DNA from: Planctomycetaceae bacterium
GTDB taxonomy: Bacteria; Planctomycetota; Planctomycetia; Planctomycetales; Planctomycetaceae
Length of the DNA stretch: 64,000 nt
Assembly (NCBI GenBank): GCA_041398825.1
Contig: JAWKTX010000002.1
Coordinates: 558,001 to 622,000 of the forward strand
Reading direction: 5' to 3'
Shown here: positions 37,500 to 46,147 of the stretch, one piece after another
How positions within the stretch are numbered: the stretch's first letter is position 1
Layout of the letters: the number at the start of each line of letters is the position of its first letter
The notes under the pieces: model-generated
The model's database searches: none
What the model was told of the DNA's origin: nothing
What the model saw: only the letters and a program-made list of their open reading frames with translations
Translations under genes and position numbers: made by a program

Positions 37500-38471
37500 T
37501 CAGGCGGTTCGCCAGAAAAGTCGCAGGACTCGGCGTGAGAGTCGCCATGAGAGGCTCTGCTGCGCTTCTTTTTCATACTTCCAGCGGAAGAGCCAGCACT
37601 GCAGCACGAACAGCAGCTGGTCGATTAACCACGCGACAAGAGGGATGGTCAGAATGATGATGACCATGATCTCCGGATAACCTCGTCGTCGTGAAATATT
37701 CAGCATATAGCCCAGCCCGCCAGCCCCTTCGCCTTCCTGAACAATTTCCACCAGCATGATGTAGCCGAAGGCAAGCCCAAAGAGCACTCGCAGTGAATTG
37801 AAAACCATGGGCATCGCAAGCGGCACGAGCACTTTGAACATGATCTGAAGTTTGGATGCACCCAGAGTTAAAGCTGTCTCCACATATCGCTGTCCCACTT
37901 CTTCGATTGCAGAAATTGTGTCCGAAAGAATGAAGGCAACGCAGGCGATGAAAATAAACATCACCTTCTCCAGCTCCCCGGTTCCAAACAGCGCGAAGAC
38001 CAGCGCTGTCAGCGCGGCCACCGGTATGTTCCGTCCAAACAGGATGAGTGGTGAGAGAAAGCTGCGAACTATCGGGAAACAGCCGGCCAGTACACCCAGT
38101 GGAATTCCAACCAGCAGTGCCAGGCCAAAGCCGATCACAACCCGTTTCAGGGACACCGCGGTGTTGTGAACCAAATGCCGTTCGGGGGCATCGCCGTCCA
38201 GCATTTTGGGAAGGAACTCCTTTGTCTCACCCGGTGACGGCAACTGCATGTAGCTGAGCATGCGTTCCTCTGCAGTTCCGTGCGTTACGAACCACCAGAC
38301 TGCGAAGACAAGCAGCACGCAGGCTGACGCCGCAAGCGCGGAGCCCAGTCTCGGAGGGTCGCGACGAAGTCCGAACCACATGCTGGATTTCTTTTCCGGG
38401 CTGGGCAACTCTGATGTTACCGGATCTGTAGACCTCGAAGGACCTTCAGATTCGTTAGAGACGGGTTCCAT
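37500..38471 (-). CDS. ABC transporter permease (SsuC/TauC/NrtB-like)
   Basis: A 323-residue inner-membrane permease. After a polar N-terminal ~50 residues there are about six transmembrane helices (LAASACVLLVFAVWWFV, VVIGFGLALLVGIPLGVLAG, NIPVAALTALVFALFG, VMFIFIACVAFILSD and others). The EAA loop that contacts the ATPase is VETALTLGASKLQIMFKVLV followed by PLAMPMVFNSLR. This is the BPD_transp_1 fold of nitrate/sulfonate/taurine/bicarbonate-type importers. No ATPase or substrate-binding gene is adjacent, so the partners lie elsewhere or the 3' neighbour was lost. Substrate unknown. Transcribed towards apgM, leaving only 40 bp between the two stops. Confidence 0.9.
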   Translation of the reverse strand: MEPVSNESEGPSRSTDPVTSELPSPEKKSSMWFGLRRDPPRLGSALAASACVLLVFAVWWFVTHGTAEERMLSYMQLPSPGETKEFLPKMLDGDAPERHLVHNTAVSLKRVVIGFGLALLVGIPLGVLAGCFPIVRSFLSPLILFGRNIPVAALTALVFALFGTGELEKVMFIFIACVAFILSDTISAIEEVGQRYVETALTLGASKLQIMFKVLVPLAMPMVFNSLRVLFGLAFGYIMLVEIVQEGEGAGGLGYMLNISRRRGYPEIMVIIILTIPLVAWLIDQLLFVLQCWLFRWKYEKEAQQSLSWRLSRRVLRLFWRTA

Positions 38472-39032
38472 AATTTCGTCCGTTGACGAGGTGTTGTGAG
38501 AAGTGTCTGTTCAATGACGCCGGGAAATGGTTGGAGTTTGACTCAGGCTCTGGGATCTGCGTTGGTTTCCTCAACTGGATCCGATTCTTCCAGCGTCGCT
38601 TGAATGATGGCGATGGTCCATATCAACGATCAGTGCTGTGCGGTGGAACTATAGTCTGGCAATCGTGCGCCGAGAACACGAACCATACATCATGTTGGCA
38701 CCAGTCACAGCATCAGCGGCAGAAATCTGTGGCGAGCGATTGCCGACGTGGGAGATGCTGGTTGAAAAGTAATCCTGATGCGCCAGGCATGGGGCGACGC
38801 AGGGGGAACCCCGGCGAATCGGGCCGTCTTCGACGTCAATCCTGCAGACGCGTGTGAAATGTCGTCACAGGTTGCAGGCATCGCACGCATCGTAATCCTG
38901 TGGCAAATTCTCTTTGGTGTCGTTTGTCGACTGGCCTTCGCGCGGGGTGATTTGTCACAATCAGCCCACCAGCCCAAGATTCCTGTCAGCGCTATTTCCC
39001 ACCAGTGTGCACTTCTTACGTCGGATGACACC
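38472..39032. other. divergent promoter region between permease and PSD1 gene
   Basis: About 560 bp. The frame of the PSD1 gene is open upstream to 38778, but that stretch lacks a signal peptide until the ATG at 39033. I treat it as non-coding. No clear promoter or repeat was recognised. Confidence 0.4.
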
Positions 39033-41009
39033 ATGCAGAAACAGATACGACCAGCGATTCTGCTCGTTCTGCTGACATCCTTTTGTGGAAGCCTGAGCAG
39101 CATCCATGCCGACGATGCAGATTATGTTGAACCAGAATTCACTGTCGACGACCGGGATCACTGGTCGTTTTATCCGTTGCCGGAAGTCCGGCTGGATACG
39201 ACACCACCAACGAATTCTCCACTGCACGACTCTGCTGCGCAAAACCCTGTTGACGAAATCGCGCAAAGGGTCCTGGCTGAGCATGGATTGTCGCTGCAGC
39301 CTTCAGCGGATGTGCGAATCCTGGTACGTCGCGCGAGTTTGGGGCTGACGGGATTGCTGCCGTCGACACAGTTGATCGATGAGGCACGAACTGCCCCCTG
39401 GATAGATGTTGTCAATCACATGCTGGATTCGCCGGGGTACGGTGAACGATGGGCCCAGCACTGGCTGGACGTCGCCCGATTCGCGGAAACGGATGGTTTT
39501 GAGCATGACAAGGTGCGTCCGGATGCGTGGAAGTACCGTGACTGGGTGATTCAGGCCATCAACGACGACATGCCCTACGATGAATTTATCCGTCAGCAGA
39601 TCGCCGGAGATCTCCTGTATCCAAACGACCCCCAAGCGGCCATTGCGACGCACTTTTGTGTCAGCGGCCCGGATATGCCGGACATCAATTCGCAGGACGA
39701 ACGCAAACATCATTTACTGAACGAGATGACGGCGACGGTCGGCAGCACGGTACTGGGGCTGCAACTGGGATGTGCACAGTGTCACGATTCGAAGTACGAC
39801 CCCATCAGTCAGGCTGATTTTTATCGAATCCGACTCATCTTCGAACCGTCCGTTTTACTAAAGAAGAACGTCTCTGTTACCCGTTTACAACGATTGAACG
39901 ACCGACCCGTGGTCGGGCACATTATGTTGCGGGGAGACTTTCGGAGACCGGGGCCAGAAATTCAGCCGGGCATTCCTGCAGTGCTTGCATCCGAGGTATC
40001 TGCGTTCAATGAACCCGGGATTTCCTCAGACCCGCGAGTGAAACTGGCGCGGTGGCTCACAGATTCCCGCAACCCGCTGACTGCCCGAGTTGCAGTGAAC
40101 CGGGTTTGGCAGCACCACTTTGGTATCGGTATCTGCGATACGCCGGGGGATTTCGGGATTATGGGTCAGCCACCATCAAACCAGGAGTTGCTGGACTGGC
40201 TGGCAGCGTGGTTGATTGCGAATGACTGGAGCCTGAAAGAACTGCATCGCCTGATATTAACGTCACAGGTTTGGAAGCAGCGCAGCAAACTCCCTGACGG
40301 CTCTTCTGAAGAGGAATTAACAGCCTGGCGAAAATGTCTTCATGTCGATGCCGATTGTCGGATGCTTTCGCGTTTTCCAAGGCAGCGTCTGGAAGGAGAA
40401 GTGATCCGTGACGTCATGCTTCAGGCGGCTGGTACGCTCAACAGAAAAACGGGTGGTCCCGGTGTTCGACCGCCGCTGCCTGCCGAACTCCGAAGTACGC
40501 TTCTGAAGAATCAGTGGGATGTGACGCCTGACACCACTGAACACAGTCGTCGAAGCATCTACGTATTTGCGCGGCGAAATCTTCGATACCCCATCTTTGA
40601 AGCCTTTGATCGTCCGTCAGCAAATCAAAGCTGTCCGTTGCGCAACGTCTCGACCACTGCGACGCAGGCTTTGCACCTGCTGAATTCCGAATTCGCCTTT
40701 GAAATCGCGACAGGAATGGCGCGGAGAATTCAGGATCAACTGGCACAGCGAACTGCTTCTTCAGGTGAGCCTGCGGATGCCGTCGAAGTGGATCGTCAAA
40801 TCGCTCTGGCATTTGAAATACTGTTTCAACGTTCGCCAACCATCGCTGAAACAAAGACGGCCAGGTTGTTTTTTCAGGAAAGTTCTTCTGTCGACGATTC
40901 GTTAAGTTCTGTAGCCGATGGATCGCTGTCGGTGGATGAAAATCGAACGACACTGACCAACTTCTGTTTGTGCCTTCTGAACAGCAACGAATTTGTTGTG
41001 ATCGACTGA
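39033..41009 (+). CDS. DUF1549/DUF1553 (PSD1) protein without cytochrome domain
   Basis: A 658-residue exported protein. Signal peptide QKQIRPAILLVLLTSFCGSL follows the ATG at 39033. DUF1549 comes directly after a short linker (VRILVRRASLGLTGLLPSTQ, WAQHWLDVARFAETDGFEHD, CAQCHDSKYDPISQADFYRI). DUF1553 is in the second half (LARWLTDSRNPLTARVAVNR, RFPRQRLEGEVIRDVMLQAA, and the end LCLLNSNEFVVID). Compared with the 990-residue paralogue at 14308-17280 it lacks the N-terminal cytochrome c, and the region between the two DUFs is much shorter. It does keep one CxxCH motif. No DUF1501 gene follows. Instead a toroid-fold gene starts 16 bp downstream, so the two probably form an operon. Confidence 0.88.
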   Translation: MQKQIRPAILLVLLTSFCGSLSSIHADDADYVEPEFTVDDRDHWSFYPLPEVRLDTTPPTNSPLHDSAAQNPVDEIAQRVLAEHGLSLQPSADVRILVRRASLGLTGLLPSTQLIDEARTAPWIDVVNHMLDSPGYGERWAQHWLDVARFAETDGFEHDKVRPDAWKYRDWVIQAINDDMPYDEFIRQQIAGDLLYPNDPQAAIATHFCVSGPDMPDINSQDERKHHLLNEMTATVGSTVLGLQLGCAQCHDSKYDPISQADFYRIRLIFEPSVLLKKNVSVTRLQRLNDRPVVGHIMLRGDFRRPGPEIQPGIPAVLASEVSAFNEPGISSDPRVKLARWLTDSRNPLTARVAVNRVWQHHFGIGICDTPGDFGIMGQPPSNQELLDWLAAWLIANDWSLKELHRLILTSQVWKQRSKLPDGSSEEELTAWRKCLHVDADCRMLSRFPRQRLEGEVIRDVMLQAAGTLNRKTGGPGVRPPLPAELRSTLLKNQWDVTPDTTEHSRRSIYVFARRNLRYPIFEAFDRPSANQSCPLRNVSTTATQALHLLNSEFAFEIATGMARRIQDQLAQRTASSGEPADAVEVDRQIALAFEILFQRSPTIAETKTARLFFQESSSVDDSLSSVADGSLSVDENRTTLTNFCLCLLNSNEFVVID

Positions 41010-41025
41010 GGATTAAAGCTACACG

Positions 41026-41949
41026 ATGTATCTGTTCAAACTTGCCGACCGTGTTGCACGGGGCCTGCGCCAGATTGATCCCAGTCGAATTGTTCGTCAC
41101 CGCGAGTTTCTGATGGCACATCAGCTGCCGGACGGAGGGTTTCGCGGTCGCGAAGGAGGTTCGGATCTTTACTACACGGGATTCGCAGTTCGAGCGCTGG
41201 CGGTGACAGGAGAACTCGAACCGCAGGTCTGTCAGGGCTTAAAGCCATTTCTTGATTCATTTCAACCGCTTGATCTGGGCGCGATTGATCTGCTGAGCTG
41301 GTTGTACTGCGTTCTGGTGCTTCAGGCGGCGACGGGACACGACATCCTTGCCAGCCAGCCGGAGGACCTGAGTTCACAACTGTGTCGGCAGCTCGAACTT
41401 CGTCGAGTTGCGGATGGTGGATATGCAAAATCCAGCGGTGGCGCTGCGGGAAGTACATACCAGTCGTTCATGGTGGCACTGACGTACGAGCTTCTTGGTC
41501 AGTCTGTTCCGCGACGTAATGCGCTGGTGCAGTTTCTTTACGACCGTCAACGTGATGACGGCGGGTTTGTAGAAATCGCACCCATGAAACGCAGCGGTAC
41601 AAATCCGACCGCCGCCGCTGTCGCGCTGCTGAATAAGCTGAATGCCATGGACAACGAGATTGCCGATGACGCACTGGCGTTCCTGACAGATGTCATCAGC
41701 AGTGAAGGTGGATTTCAGGCAAATACGCGAGTTCCGTTTGCTGACGGGCTTTCGACATTCACAGCGTTGCTCACCGCACAGGATCTGGGACGTCGCGACT
41801 TAATTTCTCCGGATAAAATCGTGGATTGGGTTAGTCAATCCATCGAATTGCCTTCCGGCGGATTCCGAGGCGCCAGCTGGGACCAGCAGGCGGACGTGGA
41901 ATACACATTTTACGGACTGGGAATTCTTGGGCTGCTTCACGCTGTCTGA
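41026..41949 (+). CDS. prenyltransferase-beta/squalene-cyclase-like alpha-alpha toroid protein
   Basis: A 307-residue protein with five or six PFTB-type repeats: LPDGGFRGREGGSDLYYTGF (residues ~34-53), VADGGYAKSSGG, RDDGGFVEIAP, SSEGGFQANTR and LPSGGFRGASWDQQADVEYT. The G-G-F plus D-x-YYT pattern strongly resembles the beta subunit of eukaryotic protein geranylgeranyl transferases. The zinc ligands of the eukaryotic enzymes (a D-x-C pair and a later His) are not evident: the expected 'DvyHT' position reads DVEYT, and no DxCYS segment is present. Protein prenylation is therefore doubtful, and another lipid- or peptide-binding role is possible. No signal peptide. It follows the PSD1 gene by 16 bp. 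Confidence 0.8.
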   Translation: MYLFKLADRVARGLRQIDPSRIVRHREFLMAHQLPDGGFRGREGGSDLYYTGFAVRALAVTGELEPQVCQGLKPFLDSFQPLDLGAIDLLSWLYCVLVLQAATGHDILASQPEDLSSQLCRQLELRRVADGGYAKSSGGAAGSTYQSFMVALTYELLGQSVPRRNALVQFLYDRQRDDGGFVEIAPMKRSGTNPTAAAVALLNKLNAMDNEIADDALAFLTDVISSEGGFQANTRVPFADGLSTFTALLTAQDLGRRDLISPDKIVDWVSQSIELPSGGFRGASWDQQADVEYTFYGLGILGLLHAV

Positions 41950-42159
41950 TCAGCACGGGACGGCGGTTCAATCAGAACAATCGCGCTGGATTGGCGGGCT
42001 TCATGGTTTGTAACAGCGCGTTGCAGAAACGGAACGTTGATTGGGTGAATCTGCCCATCGCTGGCTTGCTGAGATACCTTTCGTGAGCCATTTTTTGAGT
42101 ATGCGCGCTGTGAGACGGCTGAACCCGTTTCGGCATACACACTCAAAAGATGATCCACC

Positions 42160-42684
42160 ATGTCCCAGCATCGAGTTGCCATCATTCTGCTCGGGTACCT
42201 TCTCTTGACACTGTCAAACAGGGTATACGGCCAGGATTCCACCAATTATCAGGTACGCATTCCGGGCCAGATTGTCATCCGAGCACTTGATCCCGCCATT
42301 GTTGAGGCTCATCCGGGAACCAACGATGACGTTGTCATGGCTGATCAGAGATGGTTTGCACTATCCACATCACGTTCCGGAGCAACGGTTCGATTCTCAA
42401 CGGACCACGCTTTCCACAATCTCAGCAACGCAGCTTACAAACGCGACGCCCGAATTCAGATAACTCGCATTCAGGGAACACGATCAGCACGCTGGGGATT
42501 TGATGCGCCCATCGATCAGACGAACTACGCCGCCGGAGACGAAGTGGCAACGGTTCAGGTTTCCAGCCGCGGGCCCGGGCTGGTCTATTGCTGGCTGGAT
42601 GTCACATTTCTGACCGACGACTTTTCGACGATGGCTGGAGGAGACTATCAATTGACCGTCATCGGCACGATTGCTGAGAACTGA
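42160..42684 (+). CDS. small secreted beta-rich protein, unknown function
   Basis: A 174-residue protein with a signal peptide (HRVAIILLGYLLLTLSNRVY, cleavage near GQD). The mature protein is beta-rich and starts YQVRIPGQIVIRALDPA. It ends with a strand pair typical of secreted pilin/adhesin-like or DUF4402-like folds (VYCWLDVTFLTDDFSTMAGG, then YQLTVIGTIAEN). The similarity is only general, and I assign no family. The upstream 210 bp contain an imperfect inverted repeat (TTGAGTATGC near 42093 and GCATACACACTCAA near 42133) followed by AAAAG. Converges with the SbcC-like gene. Confidence 0.6.
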   Translation: MSQHRVAIILLGYLLLTLSNRVYGQDSTNYQVRIPGQIVIRALDPAIVEAHPGTNDDVVMADQRWFALSTSRSGATVRFSTDHAFHNLSNAAYKRDARIQITRIQGTRSARWGFDAPIDQTNYAAGDEVATVQVSSRGPGLVYCWLDVTFLTDDFSTMAGGDYQLTVIGTIAEN

Positions 42685-42778
42685 ATCGGCCGTTCTCTTC
42701 ACCTTCCAGCCACAGAACTGTAACTCTGAATCGCAGGTAGGAAGCACCCCGCCCCAAATGTTTCCGGTAGCTTTTCCA

Positions 42779-45700
42779 TCACGAAGCTTCGCCGCGCGGG
42801 ACGGTTTCGGTTTTCCTGGCTTCGCCGTTTTCCTGTTCGTCTGCCTCTGAATCGTCCAGCAGTTCGTCGCTGTCGATGGCCATGTCCAGATGCGTGACCG
42901 ATGTGCCTGTGCCAGCGTCTGACGCAAGTGCCTTGCCGGACAGTTCCAGCTCTGGTTTGTGCAGGTCCAGTGCGACTTTATGCCCCGGCAGCCAGAGCGG
43001 TTCCACCTTCTTTTCCTGAAACAGGTGTGCGAGATGTTCGTGACAGGTGAAGAACAGGACCTGCTGACCTTCCCCGGCAAGTTCAATCAGACAATCGGCA
43101 GCGGCTTCTGTTCGTTCCTGATCGAAATTCACAAACAGGTCATCCATCACAATAGGCAGTTCGACGCCGCGGCGAGCGAACTCACGAACCAGCGCAAATC
43201 TGATCGCGAGGAACAGCTGTTCTCGAGTACCACCGCTGAGCTGTTCCACCCGGAAGGTTTGGCCGTATTCGTCATCGATACAGAGAAAATCTTCACCAAG
43301 CGGCGCCCAGATCCGATGGTAACGCCCGGAAGTCATCCGGTGCATGTAGTCGGATGCGGTCACCAGGGTTCCTGAAATGTTCTCCTGTTCGAACTGACGT
43401 CGGAGCTGGATGACGGCATCCTGTTCCACTTTCAGTGCGATCCACTCTTCTGCCGCGCGATGAATTTCGGACGCAAGACTCGCCTTTCGGAAGTAGTCCG
43501 CATGCGAATCCCGACTCGCTTCCAGCAGTTTGATCTCCTGCTTCAGGCTTCCGAGCTCTTCATGATCGGCATTCAGCTGTTCTTCGACTTCTGACAATTC
43601 AAGATCCAGAAGTTGAATTCTTTCACGAGCGTGAGCCGGATCGAATCGAATAAGATCGTCTTCGACGATGGCCATCGCATTTTCGGCGGAAGAGATTTCG
43701 ACCACTTCTTCCTTCGCTTTTTTCAGCTGGGCCGTCAGTTGATGTCGCTTGTTTTCCCATTCCACCTGCTGCTGCAGCTCTTCTTTCGAAGCGACGCCCG
43801 CGCGTGCCAGCACGGCGCTGCGGCGCAGTTCTGCGGCTTCCATCTGGTGCTGCATATGAATTCCGTCGCGAGCCCGGCTTTCGGATTCTTCCAGCAGCCG
43901 AGCGCGTTCGGTGCGATCACGATCGTGCGTCTTGATTTGAAGACTCCAGGCAGTCAGCACCTCCAGCGGCCGGGTAAAGTTCGACTTCTTTGATGTCGTG
44001 ATGCGCTGCCCCAGCTGCTCTACTCGCAATCGCATGCCCTCAAACATGCGTCGCAGTCCTTCCACCTCTGGTGCAACATTGCGCCACTGCATGTGCATTT
44101 CTCGCACCTGCTGGATTTGCTGCCACCAGTCGAATGCCTGACGCACATCAACGGTTTCGTCCATTCCAAGTCGTGTGAGAAGACGACACCACTGTTGTCG
44201 CTGGGCGTTCACGTCCTGCTGCGCCGTTCGGTAACGGTCTCGAAGTACCTGAAGGCGTTTGCGACGAAGCATCGCGCTATCCTGCCGACGCATCAGACGT
44301 TCCAGGTCTGTGATGCGGCGTGAACATTCGCCAATACGCTCGATCAGTTCAGCCGTCGATGATCGATGTTTGGTGGTCACATCATTCGTCTGAATCAGCG
44401 ATCGCGGTGCTGATCCGGAATGGCCCATTCCCGGTATCGCCATCCTTTCGATGCGGTCCTGAATATTTCGCAGTTCGCGATCGGCCTGCCGTGCTTCGTC
44501 GGTCAGGTCGTCCAGTTGGATACCGGTCTTGGTGTCAAAGTGGTTTCGCAAACCATTTCGAACGGCCCACCACATCATTCCTGCAAAGCCGAAGGCTGCT
44601 GCTGCGAGCGATCCCCCCAGGGACCGGCGGGCGTCGCCGCCCATGGCGAATGTCATAATGCCGAACAGGAATAACGCCGTTCCGATCCACCACATGGCGT
44701 TGACGGCTTTATCAACCCACGGAGGAATAGATTCGTTGGTGTCAACACGACTCATCACGCGGCGGACCGTCTGAATCTTCAGTGCAAGACGTTCTTCTTC
44801 CAGACGAAGTCGCCCCAGGTTTTCGAGTTCCTGCATGCGCTCCTGTTCAAGCTGAATGGCTTCAACGACCGACATGCCCAATGCGTCGAGTTCTTCATTG
44901 AGTTCCACAAGTTCATTCTGGCTCTTGCGAGTCAGTGAACGGGCCATACGCCTGAGTTTGCCACGGCGTTGCAGGGCGGTCTGGTAGACCCGTGCCTGTT
45001 CCAGCAGCTGGTGATGCGCTTCGGATGAGGTATCAATGCCGATGAGACGATCCAGCGTCCAGCCTGAGCCAAGCTGTGTCAGCTGGTGATTCAGTTCGCG
45101 ACGCAGTTCGGCAGAACGCTCTTCTGCGCCTCGAATCTGTTCGTCCAGTTGACGCATCCAGTCCGCCTGATCAACCAGACTCTGAATGGCATACCGTTCT
45201 TTTTCGAATTCACCATCGATCTGTAGTCGTTCCGCCTGCGACTTCAGCTGGGCTGCCTGATCGTTCAGCTTGTCGCGGCGATTTGCGCATTCCTGACTTT
45301 CTTTTTCGGCCGCCTGTAGTTGCTTCAGTGCTTCCGACGGATTCGTGTGGACGTACGGTAACTTTTGCAGTTCGTCCTGCAGATCACGACTTCGTTTCCA
45401 CGGTTTGTGGACGCTTTGAAGAAAACGCAGGCCCTGCAGTTCATTGGTGATGGTATCTTCACGCTGCTGCAGTTCGTGGATTTCGTCGTTGAGCTCCCGC
45501 CGCCGTCGTGTCAGGCGTGCATGCTTCTCTCGTGCCTTGCCAACATCGGCCCGCTTGCCGGAGATTCTTGCATACCGATCAAACAGTTCCGGAAGCGTGC
45601 CTGCCTTCCCGTGATCGCGGAACAAACGCTGACGTCGTTCTTTGACTCCCGCAATGGAGTCCAGAATTTGTCGCCCCTGCGGCCCCATCGACAGGCCATA

Positions 45701-46147
45701 GATGTATTCTGAGACCTGATCGGTACCCAGTGTTGCCAGTTGCTGCAGTTCGCGAACGCCAACGGCAAAGATGTCTGTAAACAGCGATTCGGTTGTACCA
45801 GACAGCAAAAGCTGCATGGCGTCGTCACCGTGCAGGTCCTCAGGGCCACCGGAGATTCGCAGCTTTCCTGTTGTCTTCAGAGAAGCTCGACGATGAATTC
45901 GCCAGGTCCGTCCTCCGTGTTCACATCGCAGAGCACCTCGCCAGGGCTGCTCCGCATCTGGTCGATGCCATGCCGGTTCCTGCGAAAGCGGTTCGAATCC
46001 ATAAAGGATAGACCGAACGAAGCGCATCAGAGTGGTCTTACCGGCCTCATTCGGGCCATAGATCACGTTCAACCCGGACGGATTGAGACGCAGCAACAGA
46101 CTTCGCCAGATTCGGAAGCGGTCAATATCAATCTCGGTCAGCTTCAT
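42779..46147 (-). CDS. SbcC/YhaN-type AAA/SMC-like ATPase
   Basis: A 1122-residue coiled-coil ATPase of the Rad50/SbcC superfamily, closest in layout to YhaN. The Walker A motif GPNEAGKTT is at residues 31-39 after the usual start (KLTEIDIDRFRIWRSL). The C-terminal lobe has the ABC signature EQLSGGTREQLFLAIRFALV and Walker B LPIVMDDLFVNFD. Long coiled coils fill residues ~180-850. As in YhaN, the middle has two membrane-like hydrophobic segments (MWWIGTALFLFGIMTFAMGG and LAAAAFGFAGMMWWAV). A ~60-residue acidic tail follows the ATPase lobe (DSDELLDDSEADEQENGEAR). The start overlaps the stop of the SbcD-like gene (ATGA), so both are co-translated. It probably works in DNA end processing or repair together with that partner. 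Confidence 0.88.
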   Translation of the reverse strand: MKLTEIDIDRFRIWRSLLLRLNPSGLNVIYGPNEAGKTTLMRFVRSILYGFEPLSQEPAWHRPDAEQPWRGALRCEHGGRTWRIHRRASLKTTGKLRISGGPEDLHGDDAMQLLLSGTTESLFTDIFAVGVRELQQLATLGTDQVSEYIYGLSMGPQGRQILDSIAGVKERRQRLFRDHGKAGTLPELFDRYARISGKRADVGKAREKHARLTRRRRELNDEIHELQQREDTITNELQGLRFLQSVHKPWKRSRDLQDELQKLPYVHTNPSEALKQLQAAEKESQECANRRDKLNDQAAQLKSQAERLQIDGEFEKERYAIQSLVDQADWMRQLDEQIRGAEERSAELRRELNHQLTQLGSGWTLDRLIGIDTSSEAHHQLLEQARVYQTALQRRGKLRRMARSLTRKSQNELVELNEELDALGMSVVEAIQLEQERMQELENLGRLRLEEERLALKIQTVRRVMSRVDTNESIPPWVDKAVNAMWWIGTALFLFGIMTFAMGGDARRSLGGSLAAAAFGFAGMMWWAVRNGLRNHFDTKTGIQLDDLTDEARQADRELRNIQDRIERMAIPGMGHSGSAPRSLIQTNDVTTKHRSSTAELIERIGECSRRITDLERLMRRQDSAMLRRKRLQVLRDRYRTAQQDVNAQRQQWCRLLTRLGMDETVDVRQAFDWWQQIQQVREMHMQWRNVAPEVEGLRRMFEGMRLRVEQLGQRITTSKKSNFTRPLEVLTAWSLQIKTHDRDRTERARLLEESESRARDGIHMQHQMEAAELRRSAVLARAGVASKEELQQQVEWENKRHQLTAQLKKAKEEVVEISSAENAMAIVEDDLIRFDPAHARERIQLLDLELSEVEEQLNADHEELGSLKQEIKLLEASRDSHADYFRKASLASEIHRAAEEWIALKVEQDAVIQLRRQFEQENISGTLVTASDYMHRMTSGRYHRIWAPLGEDFLCIDDEYGQTFRVEQLSGGTREQLFLAIRFALVREFARRGVELPIVMDDLFVNFDQERTEAAADCLIELAGEGQQVLFFTCHEHLAHLFQEKKVEPLWLPGHKVALDLHKPELELSGKALASDAGTGTSVTHLDMAIDSDELLDDSEADEQENGEARKTETVPRGEAS

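Noticed and set aside
42093..42148. Riboswitch or attenuator upstream of the small secreted protein
   Set aside because: Only one imperfect stem with a long loop; no conserved riboswitch core recognised.
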